Shown piece by piece: positions 1 to 9,080 of a stretch of 64,000 bases of DNA. This DNA comes from Deltaproteobacteria bacterium. GTDB lineage: Bacteria > Myxococcota_A > Polyangia > Polyangiales > JADJMO01. The stretch's first letter is position 1, and every line of letters starts with the position of its first letter. Location: contig JANYDK010000016.1 in assembly GCA_025363655.1 (NCBI GenBank), positions 59,803-123,802 on the forward strand, written 5' to 3'. Under the pieces are notes generated by a model. The model was not told the origin of the DNA, did not search any database, and worked only from the letters and a program-made list of their open reading frames with translations. The position numbers and the translations under genes are program-made.

Positions 1-2071
1 CGCCGTCTTTGACGTAGACACTTCCGTTCTCGACGAGGGCGCGGGCCGTGCTTTCGCCGACGTGACCCTCGGCGTCGACGTAGGGGAGAAGAAACTCCAT
101 CGTCGACGTCGCAGCGGCCGGCGTCGCGGGCGGCGCGCCAGGTCCCGAGGGGCGACGACACGGCTCACCTCCCGGCGTGCAGTACCCGTTGGAGATGAAG
201 TCACATCGGCTGAGCCCGTCGACGGTCTCGTCCTTGAACACCTCGTAGACGACCGCGTCGAGGTTGCCGGTGGAGTCGACCGAGAGCGGGACGCGGAAGC
301 AGCGCGCTTGCAACGTCTCGGCGACGCGCGCGCCGATGGCAGAGACGATGGGCCCGAAGTCGGGCGCGCAGATCGACGAGACGACGCCGATCGCGCCTAA
401 ATCGTGGAGAATTCGCAGGTGACGCAGCCCCGGGTAGGCGCCGTAATGCGTTTGGATCGCGTCCGCGCAGAGAGGGTTCGAGGCCGACGCCGCGACGTCG
501 GCGCAGGCGAACGACGCCGCCGGATCGAGGCGTGGCGCGATGCAGGCGAACTGCAGATCGGGCGTGGTGAGCAGCCGATCGCCGCCGTTGACCAGGTCTC
601 GCGTGCGATCGCCTGCGTAGACGACGAGGCCCTTGCGCGGCACGATCGACTCGATCATGTGCGGATCGCGGATCGCGTGATCGGGCGAGATGAGCTTCGC
701 CCACCCGTTCTCGTCGAGCACCTTGGGCGCGCCGCTGCTCGTCTGCACGAGCCCTGGCGGCACGCCGACGATGCCGGCGACGACGACGAGCTCGGCCGAT
801 CGCAAGCCACCGGCGTAGATCGGGTTGGTCATCGGGTAGGTCACGCCGCCTGCGTCTCGGCCGGGAACTTCGGGCGAGAGAAAGCCGTCGACGTAGCGCT
901 GACGTGACCAGAGAAAATTGTAGCCGAAGCGCTGGGTCATCGCGAACGCGCGGAGCGATCGGTCGTCGTGATCGTCCCCGCTCCAGTCTTTCGCGCAGTT
1001 CGAATCGCTCGAGTCCTCGAAGCACGAGCGGCAGCCGAAGACGTCGTGCAGCTTCGTGTACTCGCTCGCGGTCTCGGGCTCGAAGTCGTCGGGCACGCCG
1101 GCACACGCGGCAAAGCCGTGCAGCATGCCTTGCGCGCGCATCGCCCACGGAAGCCAGTTCTTGCTCGCGGGCTTGAGCGAGGCGTCGTTCTCGTCGGAGA
1201 GGACGACCACCGCGAGGAGCGAATCGGGGCGGAGGAAGCTCTTTCGCTGCGCCAGGAGCTCGTCATCGACGCCGCTGACCTCGATGCTGCTGCTGCCGCA
1301 ATCGTCCCCCGCGGCGCCGGCGGTGCACGTCGCCGACGCCTTGGCATATGGAGTCGGGTCGATGAGGAAGTGGTAGAGCGCCTCCCACGTCTCTTCGTAG
1401 CCGCAGCCCGTTTCGCGCGCGGAGAGGACGATGCACGAGGCCGCGATCTCGAGCGGGGCCGCCATGTTCGCGCCGACGTATCCCGCGGCGGGATCGCGAT
1501 CGTTGGTGAAGACCCAACCGAGCGCGCTCGCGGCGACGGCCGTCTGGCAGGCTCCATAGGAGGGAACCTTGCTCCCGTGCTCGAGGTAGTAGCCCACGCC
1601 GCTCGCCGTCGCCGATCGCGGCAAGAGGTGACCTCGATCGTCGTTCTCGGGAGTGCTGAGCGCCGGGTCGCAGGCGCTGGTGCCGTGCGAGCCGAGCGAG
1701 GTCGTGATGACCCCGACGTGGAGATCGAGCACCGGCTGCGGCGATGCCCCGCCGGTGTCGGTGGGATCGACGAGGCCGCGGACGAGCGCAGGAATGCCGC
1801 GCGCGAGCTCGAGTTGCTTGTCGACCATCGAGCTCGAGTTGTCGACGACGAAGAGCAGGTCGACCTTGTCGATGCCGTGCGCGTAGATCGGCACGGGTTT
1901 CTGGAGGACGAGGGTGCTGCCCGCGTCGCAGTCGCCGACGCAGGTGACGACGTGCAGGTCGCCGGTCCCGGCGATGGCGTTGCATCCTTCGCTGACGGCG
2001 CCGAGCGCGACGCTGAGGCCGAGCCCGAAGACGCCGGTGACGACGGTCGATCGCGAACGCCACGGCGACAT
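1..2071 (-). CDS. von Willebrand factor A-type lipoprotein (3' end outside window)
   Basis: The frame stays open to the left edge, so at least 690 residues are coded here and the C-terminus is missing. The N-terminus has a hydrophobic segment ending in a possible lipobox (SEGC), which suggests an exported, probably lipid-anchored protein. Around residue 75 the strand LLFVVD is followed by NSSSM, giving the DxSxS metal-binding (MIDAS) signature of VWA domains, which bind protein partners through a divalent metal. The C-terminal part is rich in Cys and Gly, with no enzyme motif I recognise. The ATG at 2071 was chosen because it gives the signal sequence and has a TATCGT box six bases upstream. 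The upstream gene is divergent. The VWA call is firm; the partner is unknown. Confidence 0.85.
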   Translation of the reverse strand, partial: MSPWRSRSTVVTGVFGLGLSVALGAVSEGCNAIAGTGDLHVVTCVGDCDAGSTLVLQKPVPIYAHGIDKVDLLFVVDNSSSMVDKQLELARGIPALVRGLVDPTDTGGASPQPVLDLHVGVITTSLGSHGTSACDPALSTPENDDRGHLLPRSATASGVGYYLEHGSKVPSYGACQTAVAASALGWVFTNDRDPAAGYVGANMAAPLEIAASCIVLSARETGCGYEETWEALYHFLIDPTPYAKASATCTAGAAGDDCGSSSIEVSGVDDELLAQRKSFLRPDSLLAVVVLSDENDASLKPASKNWLPWAMRAQGMLHGFAACAGVPDDFEPETASEYTKLHDVFGCRSCFEDSSDSNCAKDWSGDDHDDRSLRAFAMTQRFGYNFLWSRQRYVDGFLSPEVPGRDAGGVTYPMTNPIYAGGLRSAELVVVAGIVGVPPGLVQTSSGAPKVLDENGWAKLISPDHAIRDPHMIESIVPRKGLVVYAGDRTRDLVNGGDRLLTTPDLQFACIAPRLDPAASFACADVAASASNPLCADAIQTHYGAYPGLRHLRILHDLGAIGVVSSICAPDFGPIVSAIGARVAETLQARCFRVPLSVDSTGNLDAVVYEVFKDETVDGLSRCDFISNGYCTPGGEPCRRPSGPGAPPATPAAATSTMEFLLPYVDAEGHVGESTARALVENGSVYVKDG

Positions 2072-2083
2072 CTGCGCACGATA
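2072..2083 (-). promoter_or_regulatory. Leaderless-type -10 box of the VWA lipoprotein gene
   Basis: On the minus strand the hexamer TATCGT is separated from the ATG at 2071 by six bases. Transcription would then begin at or next to the start codon. I see no Shine-Dalgarno sequence. This is one of a repeated set in the window. Confidence 0.5.
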
Positions 2084-2095
2084 GCAGCCGCGCCG

Positions 2096-3160
2096 GTGTC
2101 GTGTTTCGATGTGCGCGTGCATGGGTTCGTCAGTCGTTCGGCCGCGGGGTGGCTCGCCCTCGCGACCATCCTCGCTCCCCTCCTCGCTCCCCTCGTGAGC
2201 GTCACCTGCGCGCGCACGGCACGCGCCACCGAAGGCCCTGCGGAGCCCTCGGCCGAAGACAAGGAGTCTGCGCGCGTCGTCTTCGGCCTCGCGCTCGGCC
2301 TCCGCGAACAAGGCAAGTTGCACGAAGCGCTCGAGAAATTCTTGCTCGCCAACAGCCTCTACAGCACGCCGATCACCGCGCTCGAGCTGGGAAAGACGCA
2401 TTTCGCGCTCGGCCAGTGGGTGGCCGCGAGCGCTGCGTTCGAGTCGGTGGCGAAGATTCCGGTGCGTTCGAGCGAGTCCGAGAAATCGGCGAGCGCGCGC
2501 GCGGAGGCCGAGAAAAACGCCACCGAATTGCGCCCGCGCATCCCCGAGCTGACGGTCAACGTCGTCGGCCTCGCAAAGTACGAGGCGGTGGTGATCTCGA
2601 TCGATGGCGTCGTCGTTCCAAAGGCCGGTACCACCACCGTGCAGCTCGTCGACCCTGGCAAGCACGTCGTCGCGCTCCGCCTCGCCGGCTCCAAGAGTCC
2701 GACGGCCGAGGTCACGCTCGTCGAAGGCGATCGCAAGCAGGTCACCCTCGTCGTCCCCGCCGCCGAATCGGTGCCCATTCTCGACGTGCCCAGGCCGCGG
2801 TCGAACACCCCGAAGACCAGCCCGCTCGTCTACGTCGGCTTCGGCATCGGCGTCACCGGCGTCCTCGTCGGCGCGGTCACCGGCACCGTCGCGCTCACCA
2901 AGGCCTCGTCGGTGAAGGGCCAATGCGTCGGCTCCGCGTGTCCCCCCGAGGTCGCCGACGATCTCGATCTCTCGCGCAAGATGGGCAACGTCTCCACCGT
3001 CTCGTTCGTCGTCGGTGGGCTCGGCGCGGTCATAGGCGTCGTCGGTCTCCTCGCCTCCGACGGAGGAGCGAAGAACGAAAGCGCGAAATCGCCGTCGATC
3101 CAACCTTCGATTCAACCTTCCATCGGGCTCGGTACCGTCGGGGTCGTCGGAGCCTTCTGA
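2096..3160 (+). CDS. TPR/PEGA-like envelope protein with two C-terminal membrane segments
   Basis: A protein of about 354 residues. An N-terminal hydrophobic signal-like segment is followed by a helical TPR-like region (about residues 50-125), a beta-rich PEGA-like region (about 145-215) and two hydrophobic Gly/Val segments (about 245-270 and 300-325). The last residue is Phe after a run of small residues. The architecture matches the gene at 60709-61746, so I take them as paralogues of a myxobacterial envelope family. The start is uncertain: GTG codons at 2096, 2111 and 2117 all retain the signal. The stop codon overlaps the next ATG by one base, so this protein is translationally coupled to the double kinase. 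The biochemical role is unknown. Confidence 0.75.
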   Translation: MSCFDVRVHGFVSRSAAGWLALATILAPLLAPLVSVTCARTARATEGPAEPSAEDKESARVVFGLALGLREQGKLHEALEKFLLANSLYSTPITALELGKTHFALGQWVAASAAFESVAKIPVRSSESEKSASARAEAEKNATELRPRIPELTVNVVGLAKYEAVVISIDGVVVPKAGTTTVQLVDPGKHVVALRLAGSKSPTAEVTLVEGDRKQVTLVVPAAESVPILDVPRPRSNTPKTSPLVYVGFGIGVTGVLVGAVTGTVALTKASSVKGQCVGSACPPEVADDLDLSRKMGNVSTVSFVVGGLGAVIGVVGLLASDGGAKNESAKSPSIQPSIQPSIGLGTVGVVGAF

Positions 3161-6100
3161 TGGGACCGACGAGCCTGGAGGACGCACGCGCACGCATCGG
3201 TTGCGTGCTTCGTCAGCGGTGGGAGCTCGAGGCCGTGCTCGGCATCGGCGGCGCCGCCGTCGTCTATCGCGGCAAGCACCGCAACGGCGTGCGCGCGGCG
3301 ATCAAGGTGCTGCACACGCCGCTGGTGCGCGACCCGATCACACGCCAACGTTTTCTCCGTGAGGCGTACCTCGCCAACAGCATCGTCCACCACGGCGTCG
3401 TCAAAGTGCTCGACGACGACGAAGATCCGAGAATCGGCCCTTACATCGTGATGGAGCTGCTCGACGGCGAGTCGATCCTCGACCTCCTCGATCGCGGCGC
3501 GACGATGACGCCGGAGCGTGCGCTCGAGGTCGTCGATCAGACGCTCGACGTGCTGACGGTGGCGCACGAGCGGGGCATCGTCCATCGCGATCTCAAGCCG
3601 GGCAATCTCTTCCTCTGCCGCGACGGCTCGGTGAAAGTGCTCGATTTCGGCATCGCGCGCCTGCAGCCGATCGCCGGTGAGTCGCGGCTCACGCGCGTCG
3701 GACAGCAGCTGGGGACTCCAGCGTACATGGCGCCCGAGCAGGCCCTCGGCTTCGGTCGCGAGGTCGATGGACGCGCCGACATCTATGCGCTCGGCGCCAC
3801 CATCTTCCGTATCCTCACCGGTCGCCACGTGCACGTCGGCGATCGCGACGATCCGAAGGTGCCGCCGCGCATCTCGGCGATCGTCGAGCGCGCGCTCCAG
3901 CCCGATCCCGACGCACGCTACGCCGATGCCGCCGAGATGCAGCTCGACGTGCGCCGCGTGCGTTCGGGGGCTGAGCCCGACGCGCGCGTGGCAGGCGTGC
4001 CGACGACGCGCGCGCTCTCCACGCGGACGACCGCACACGACGAGCTGGCCGACGCCCTCCGCGCCGAAGCGCACGCGCGCGCCGGGCAAATCGACGCCTT
4101 CAGCACGCCGACGTCGGTGGCGAATCCCGAGCCCACGCCGCAGCTCCGCACGTCCTACGACGACGTCCACGATCTCGTCGCCAGCAGCGCCGAGCTCGTC
4201 GACGACGACTCGGGCGTGCCCTCCGGCATTCGTCTGCAAAAGCTCCTCGGCACCGGAGGCATGGCGACGGTCTTCCTCGCCGAGCGTGAGGACGGACCAC
4301 CCGCGCGCACCCTCTCGCCGCTGACGCCGCGCGCGCTCGCCGTGAAATTCATGCAGCTCGGGATGCTGCAGCAGCTCGCGAGCCTCGGGATCGACGCCTT
4401 CGATCTCTTCAAGCGCGAGTGCGTCGTCTACCAGCGCCTCGCCGCGCGCACGCCGCCGACGCCTTTCACCGTCGGCTTCTTCGGTTGTGGTCTCTCCGAC
4501 GTGCAGACGCGCTCGGGTGTGCAGCGGCTGCCGTGGCTCGCGATCGAGTACGTCGATGGTGGCCTCGCGGGCACGACCCTCACCGATCGCATCGCGCGCG
4601 CGCCCGAGGGCGTCGATCCCTTGCGTGCGCTGCGCCTCGCCAGCGGGATGATCGAAGGCCTCCTGGCGCTCCACGAGCTCGGGGTGCTCCATCGCGATCT
4701 GAAGCCCGACAACATCCTCGTCGCCGGGCCGATCGACGACGAGATTCCGAAGATGACCGACTACGGCATCGCGCGTGTCGAAGGGCTCGCGACCGGGCTC
4801 GCGGCGGCGACGATCGGCTACGCCGCGCCCGAGCAAATCGTCGGCATAGGCGGCATCCGCAATCCACTCGTCGGCACCTGGACCGACGTCCACGCGCTCG
4901 CGGCGCTCATCTGGTTCGTCGTCGGTGGCGAACCCTGGCACGCCAACGATCAGGCTTGGTTTCAAGGCGAAAGACGCTCCCTTCGGCGCACGCACCATCA
5001 ACGCCTGCACCCCGGTTTCGCCGGCGCTGGCGAGCTCCTCGATGAGCTCGACGCGGTCCTCGCCCGTGGCGCGGCTCCGCGCATCGACGCCGCGCTCGGC
5101 GAACCGACGCCCGAGGCCGGCTCGATGTACAAGCTCCTCTGCGCGCGCTTCCCGGCCGTGCTCAAGGGCGAGCCGCGCTACGCCGACGTCGCCAGCTTCG
5201 CCGCCGCCCTCGTGCCCGCGCTCGAACGCATCGCTGCACGCTGGAGCGCGCAAGCCGTACGTGAGAACCGGCCGCAGACGACGTATCGCGCGACGTTGCT
5301 GATGACGCAGAGCGAGCTTCGCGGTGAAGGTCGCAAGTACCTCGTCCACGAGACGCCGGCCAAGCCACCACGCCGCGCCGACGGAGCGACGCCGACGCTC
5401 TCGATCGCGCCGGGCAACGTCGCCTTCCAAGCCGACGGTCGCGTGCTCGTGCGCTCCGGCGAAGATCTCTACTTCTACATCGACGATCAGCCCTACCACG
5501 TCGCCCCACCCGATCGCGCCAGCGCTCCGAGGCACGCCGAGCTCGTCGAAGCGACCCGCTCGATCGTCTACCTCGGCGAGCTCGGCTACGCGCTCGTCGG
5601 TCCGCGTCACGTCTACCTCGCACGTCGCGGAAAGTGGCTGCATTTGCCGCTCCCCGAGCGTGACGAGCCCCTCGGTGATCTCGAAGCTGCGCTCGGCTCT
5701 CCCGGTCGTCTCCTCGTCGCCACCGCCGAGACCGACGACACTGGCGGCCTCGAATTCTGGGAGACGCGCGACGGCACGACCTGGGGAGCGCCGACCGTCA
5801 TCCCGCTCAGCGGCAACGTCCACGCCCTCGCCTCGGGGCCCTACGGCACGCTCATCGTCGGCGCCAAGGACAGCAAGCGCGCGCGTGCTGCGTTCCTCCG
5901 TCCCGATGGCGGCCTCAACGTCTACGCCGCGCCGCTCACCAAGCTCGGCCCCCTCGCCGTCGCCACCTGCGGCAACGAACGCGACGCCTTCAGCGCCTCG
6001 ATCGAGACCCCGAGCACCAGCGGCCGCCCCATCGCCTCCACCATCGTCCGGCTCAGCCCCACCACCGCCGAAGTCGAGCTCAGCGACCTCGGCCACCGCC

Positions 6101-6342
6101 CCATGCAGATGGCGCTCGATCTCGTCGGCACCCCGTGGCTGGTGACGGAGCGATCGATCCTTCGTCGTGAAGCCGATCAGACCTCCGCTGCGTGGCGCAC
6201 CTTGCACGTGCGCGCGGAGGGCGCGCCGAGGTTCCTCGCGATCGGGTTCACACCGGCGGGTGCGCGCGTCATCGACGAGCGGGGCGGAGGGGTGCGAATC
6301 GTGCCCAACGACGTCGATCGATGGCGACGAAAAACCGAGTAG
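3160..6342 (+). CDS. Ser/Thr protein kinase with two tandem kinase domains and a beta-rich C-terminus
   Basis: A cytoplasmic-type protein of 1060 residues with two complete Hanks-type kinase domains. Domain 1 has a glycine loop GIGGAAVV, a catalytic Lys near 49, HRDLKPGN from residue 142, DFG at about 162 and GTPAYMAPEQ. Domain 2 has GTGGMATV, Lys near 396, HRDLKPDN from residue 511, DYG in place of DFG at about 534, and GYAAPEQ. Residues from about 720 onward hold repeated beta-strand-like Gly/Asp segments resembling a propeller. I see no membrane segment, unlike two of the other three kinases here. The ATG overlaps the stop of the upstream TPR/PEGA-like gene by one base, so the two probably act together. 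Both domains look able to bind ATP; whether domain 2 is active is open. Confidence 0.9.
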   Translation: MGPTSLEDARARIGCVLRQRWELEAVLGIGGAAVVYRGKHRNGVRAAIKVLHTPLVRDPITRQRFLREAYLANSIVHHGVVKVLDDDEDPRIGPYIVMELLDGESILDLLDRGATMTPERALEVVDQTLDVLTVAHERGIVHRDLKPGNLFLCRDGSVKVLDFGIARLQPIAGESRLTRVGQQLGTPAYMAPEQALGFGREVDGRADIYALGATIFRILTGRHVHVGDRDDPKVPPRISAIVERALQPDPDARYADAAEMQLDVRRVRSGAEPDARVAGVPTTRALSTRTTAHDELADALRAEAHARAGQIDAFSTPTSVANPEPTPQLRTSYDDVHDLVASSAELVDDDSGVPSGIRLQKLLGTGGMATVFLAEREDGPPARTLSPLTPRALAVKFMQLGMLQQLASLGIDAFDLFKRECVVYQRLAARTPPTPFTVGFFGCGLSDVQTRSGVQRLPWLAIEYVDGGLAGTTLTDRIARAPEGVDPLRALRLASGMIEGLLALHELGVLHRDLKPDNILVAGPIDDEIPKMTDYGIARVEGLATGLAAATIGYAAPEQIVGIGGIRNPLVGTWTDVHALAALIWFVVGGEPWHANDQAWFQGERRSLRRTHHQRLHPGFAGAGELLDELDAVLARGAAPRIDAALGEPTPEAGSMYKLLCARFPAVLKGEPRYADVASFAAALVPALERIAARWSAQAVRENRPQTTYRATLLMTQSELRGEGRKYLVHETPAKPPRRADGATPTLSIAPGNVAFQADGRVLVRSGEDLYFYIDDQPYHVAPPDRASAPRHAELVEATRSIVYLGELGYALVGPRHVYLARRGKWLHLPLPERDEPLGDLEAALGSPGRLLVATAETDDTGGLEFWETRDGTTWGAPTVIPLSGNVHALASGPYGTLIVGAKDSKRARAAFLRPDGGLNVYAAPLTKLGPLAVATCGNERDAFSASIETPSTSGRPIASTIVRLSPTTAEVELSDLGHRPMQMALDLVGTPWLVTERSILRREADQTSAAWRTLHVRAEGAPRFLAIGFTPAGARVIDERGGGVRIVPNDVDRWRRKTE

Positions 6343-6349
6343 TCACGAC

Positions 6350-7363
6350 CTAGCGCTCTGGCGCGCACGTCGACACGCCCGCGCCGACGATTTGCCCCGG
6401 ATAGCTGGCGACATCGACGACGCTCTTGTCCGACGGACGAAAGCGCGTGACCTTCGACGTGCCGCTCGGCGCGGTGAAGAGCCAGAAGTCACCGCCCCAA
6501 AAGCCGAACGCCCACGCCGTGTCTTGCCGCACGCCCGGAAGGACGTCGTCGGCGACGATGGCGCCGGAGGTCTTGTCCAGTTGGCCGACGTGGGCGTCGC
6601 CACCGGTGGCGAGGGAGTAGAAGCCGTAGAGGCGTCCGTCACCGGTGCCGGTCAATTCGGTGTCGATGACGTTGGGCGGGAAACCGCCGAGGTCGGTGAG
6701 GACGAGCGCGGGGATCGTGATCGAGCCGAGGTGCTCACCCGTCGTCGCGGTCGCGAACGAGGCGACGAAGAGGGTTTCGCTGGGCCCGCCGAGATCGGTC
6801 GCGAAGCCCATGCCGTAGTTCTTGAACTCGTCGGTGCGCGGCACGTAGGAGGTCGCCGTGCAGGCCGCTGTCTTCGTGCTCACCTCGTAGAGACGACCGC
6901 TCTGGTAGTTGACGTAGGCCTTCCCCTTGCGGTCGACGGCCATCGAGTTGGGCGTCGTGCCCTCGGGATCGGGGCACGCGACGTCGCCGATTTTTCGGAA
7001 GGTCAGCGTCGGCGGATAGAAGCTGAGGAGCTCGTTTTCTGCGGTGATCAAGTAGACGTACGTCGCGCTCGCATCGGGGCAGTCGCTCTTCACGATCACG
7101 TCGGGGAGCGCCGTGTCGAGTGCGATGTCGGGCGCGGTGTCGCGCGTATCGGCCGTGTCCGCCGTGTCCGCCGTGTCCGCCGTGTCGAAGCCGTCGCGGA
7201 CGTCGCGGACGTCGCGGACATCGATGCTGGCGTCGACGCCGACCTCCACGCTCGAGTCGATCGCCGCGTCGTCTTCCGGAGGACCGAGGAGACCGGTGCG
7301 CGCACCACAGCTGAGCGTGAGGAAGACCAAGCAGGCTCCGAGCGAGCGGCGCGTCAGTGACAT
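6350..7363 (-). CDS. Lipoprotein with Asp/Thr repeat linker and propeller-like domain
   Basis: 337 residues. The signal peptide ends in lipobox LTLSC, and the mature start GARTGL is a motif I recall from many myxobacterial lipoproteins. Residues about 35-90 form a low-complexity linker (repeats of DVR and TAD) that probably spaces the domain from the membrane. The rest looks like a beta-propeller or SMP-30-like fold: strands such as VYLITAENELL and AYVNYQSGRLYEV recur, with no catalytic motif I can name. It converges on the double-kinase gene with seven bases between. It is surface or periplasmic by its signal; its ligand is unknown. Confidence 0.8.
   Translation of the reverse strand: MSLTRRSLGACLVFLTLSCGARTGLLGPPEDDAAIDSSVEVGVDASIDVRDVRDVRDGFDTADTADTADTADTRDTAPDIALDTALPDVIVKSDCPDASATYVYLITAENELLSFYPPTLTFRKIGDVACPDPEGTTPNSMAVDRKGKAYVNYQSGRLYEVSTKTAACTATSYVPRTDEFKNYGMGFATDLGGPSETLFVASFATATTGEHLGSITIPALVLTDLGGFPPNVIDTELTGTGDGRLYGFYSLATGGDAHVGQLDKTSGAIVADDVLPGVRQDTAWAFGFWGGDFWLFTAPSGTSKVTRFRPSDKSVVDVASYPGQIVGAGVSTCAPER
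7152..7219 (-). repeat. 9-bp tandem repeats coding a TAD/DVR linker
   Basis: Nearly four copies of GCCGTGTCC (7152-7186) are followed by three copies of GTCGCGGAC (7193-7219). On the minus strand they code Thr-Ala-Asp and Asp-Val-Arg units of the lipoprotein linker. The period is a multiple of three, so copy changes keep the frame. Confidence 0.9.
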
Positions 7364-7461
7364 CTCGAAGAGGTATCTCGTCGATCCACCCTTGCGCCAG
7401 TCTGCACGGGCATGATCGTGCGCCCGCGCTCGCCTTCGGCCTCGACCGGGCGGCGGCGCGC

Positions 7462-7473
7462 TATCCTCGAAGC
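7462..7473 (+). promoter_or_regulatory. Leaderless-type -10 box of the GH43 lipoprotein gene
   Basis: TATCCT is followed by six bases and then the TTG at 7474. The box supports TTG as the start and lies downstream of the divergent gene's start codon at 7363. Confidence 0.5.
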
Positions 7474-9045
7474 TTGGCCCAGCGCAGCTTCCTCTCGTGC
7501 TTGCTCGCGATCTTCGTGAGCTTCGGGATCTGCACGGTCGGGTGCGGCGATGGAGCCGTCGGCGACGGCGATGCGACGGCCATCGACACGAGCACCGACT
7601 CGAGCGACACGAGCGACACGAGCGACACGAGCGACACGAGCGACACGAGCATCGACGGAGGATCGGGCGACGGCCTCGCGGACGTTCCCATCGACGTCGC
7701 GCGCACGGACGTCGCGCCGCCCACGTGCACCACCCGCGTCAGCTACGGCGACGCTTGGATTCATGGCCCTTCGCACGGAGAGACGTTCGACGTCACCGAT
7801 GGCAAGGTGACCTGGGACGGCATCTGCACCGACGACGGAGCAAGCAGCTTCGCCACGCTCTCCAATGGTTGGAAGCCGTACTTCGGCGGCCACGGCAACT
7901 GCGTGATCGCCCTCGATACGAGCTGCGGCGCCGCCGAGCCGTGCACCACGCGCATCACGTATGGCGCGTCGTGGATCCATGGCGCCGCGCACCCCGCGCA
8001 GTTCGACGAGATCGCCGGTCGCGTCACCTGGGATCGCCAATGCCACGTCGGCGCGACCAGCAGCGCCGACCTCTCGAACGGCTGGACGCCGACGTTCACG
8101 GGCGCCGGCGCGTGCGCCCTCTCCATCGAATATCGCGGGTGCGGCGGGCTCTACGAGAACCCCGTCGTCGACGCCGACTGTCCCGATCCCGGCGTGCTCG
8201 TCGATGGCGCGCGGCAAATCATGACCTGCACATCGGGTGGCGCGGCCAACGCGTTTCCCATTCGCACCTCGACCGATCTCGTGCACTGGACCGACGCTGG
8301 CTTCGTCTTCCCCGCCGGCAAGCACCCGACCTGGGCGACGGGCGATTTCTGGGCGCCGGAGATCCACCGCGTCGGCAGCAAATACGTCGCCTATTTCAGC
8401 GCGCGAAACACCGATGGGAAGTTGAGCATCGGCGCGGCGTCGAGCCTCTCGCCCACCGGTCCATTCGTCGATCGCGGCTCGCCCCTGGTGCACGACGCGG
8501 CGATGGGGCTCATCGACGTCAACGAATACGAGGCGCCCGACGGCACGCGCTATCTCCTCTGGAAGGAAGACGGCAACGCGGTCGGCAAGGCGACGCCGAT
8601 CCACGTGCAGACTCTCGCCGCCGATGGACTGTCGCTCACCGGCGCCGCGGTCACCGCGATTCGCGAAGATCGCGCGTGGGAAGGCTCGCTCGTCGAGGGC
8701 CCGTGGATGGTCGACCACGGTGGATTCTACTACTTGTTTTACAGTGCGAATGGCTACGCGAGCCCGTCGTATGCGATCGGCGTCGCGCGCGCGAGCTCAC
8801 CGCTCGGACCGTTCACCAAGCAGGCATCGCCGATTCTCGTGACCGGCGGCGCGTGGGCCGGGCCTGGTCACTGCTCGGTCGTCGACCTCCCCGATGGCGA
8901 GACCGAAATCATCTACCACGCGTGGCGCGCGGGGAAGGTCGGCGCCGCGCCTGGGCGATTGACGCTCGTCGATCGCATCGTCTGGACCGGCGGATGGCCG
9001 ACCGTGCCCGGCGCTCCGAGCGATCACAGCCTTCCGATGCCGTGA
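7474..9045 (+). CDS. GH43-family glycoside hydrolase lipoprotein with two repeated N-terminal modules
   Basis: 523 residues from a TTG start, which places the signal peptide correctly before a lipobox (TVGC). A Ser-Asp-Thr repeat linker follows. Two homologous modules start near residues 85 (CTTRVSYG) and 157 (CTTRITYG); each has WIHG, a conserved VTWD strand and paired Cys, and they may be carbohydrate-binding. From about residue 233 the protein matches the five-bladed GH43 fold: DCPDPGVL supplies the likely catalytic base, FWAPEIH the pKa-modulating region, and EGSLVEGPWM the likely acid Glu. GH43 enzymes cleave arabinan, xylan or similar plant polysaccharides; the exact substrate cannot be read here. 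It is probably anchored at the cell surface. Confidence 0.85.
   Translation: MAQRSFLSCLLAIFVSFGICTVGCGDGAVGDGDATAIDTSTDSSDTSDTSDTSDTSDTSIDGGSGDGLADVPIDVARTDVAPPTCTTRVSYGDAWIHGPSHGETFDVTDGKVTWDGICTDDGASSFATLSNGWKPYFGGHGNCVIALDTSCGAAEPCTTRITYGASWIHGAAHPAQFDEIAGRVTWDRQCHVGATSSADLSNGWTPTFTGAGACALSIEYRGCGGLYENPVVDADCPDPGVLVDGARQIMTCTSGGAANAFPIRTSTDLVHWTDAGFVFPAGKHPTWATGDFWAPEIHRVGSKYVAYFSARNTDGKLSIGAASSLSPTGPFVDRGSPLVHDAAMGLIDVNEYEAPDGTRYLLWKEDGNAVGKATPIHVQTLAADGLSLTGAAVTAIREDRAWEGSLVEGPWMVDHGGFYYLFYSANGYASPSYAIGVARASSPLGPFTKQASPILVTGGAWAGPGHCSVVDLPDGETEIIYHAWRAGKVGAAPGRLTLVDRIVWTGGWPTVPGAPSDHSLPMP
7603..7647 (+). repeat. Five perfect copies of AGCGACACG
   Basis: A 9-bp unit is repeated five times without change and codes Ser-Asp-Thr in the linker between the lipobox and the first module of the GH43 lipoprotein. 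It is a likely site of copy-number change by slippage. Confidence 0.95.
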
Positions 9046-9067
9046 TGCCGTGATTCATGACGGATGG

Positions 9068-9080
9068 TAGGTTCGGGGGC
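9068..9080 (+). promoter_or_regulatory. Leaderless-type -10 box of the small Cys-rich lipoprotein gene
   Basis: TAGGTT is separated by seven bases from the GTG at 9081. It favours that GTG over the upstream ATG at 9057, which would precede the box. Confidence 0.45.

Noticed and set aside
3112..6207. Long open frame on the minus strand opposite the double kinase
   Set aside because: It runs opposite strong kinase motifs on the plus strand and reads as Arg/Glu/Asp-rich low-complexity sequence, as expected for a shadow of GC-rich codons.
7603..7647. Short regular repeats that could be taken for a CRISPR array
   Set aside because: The units are 9 bp, contiguous, without spacers, and lie in frame within a coding linker.
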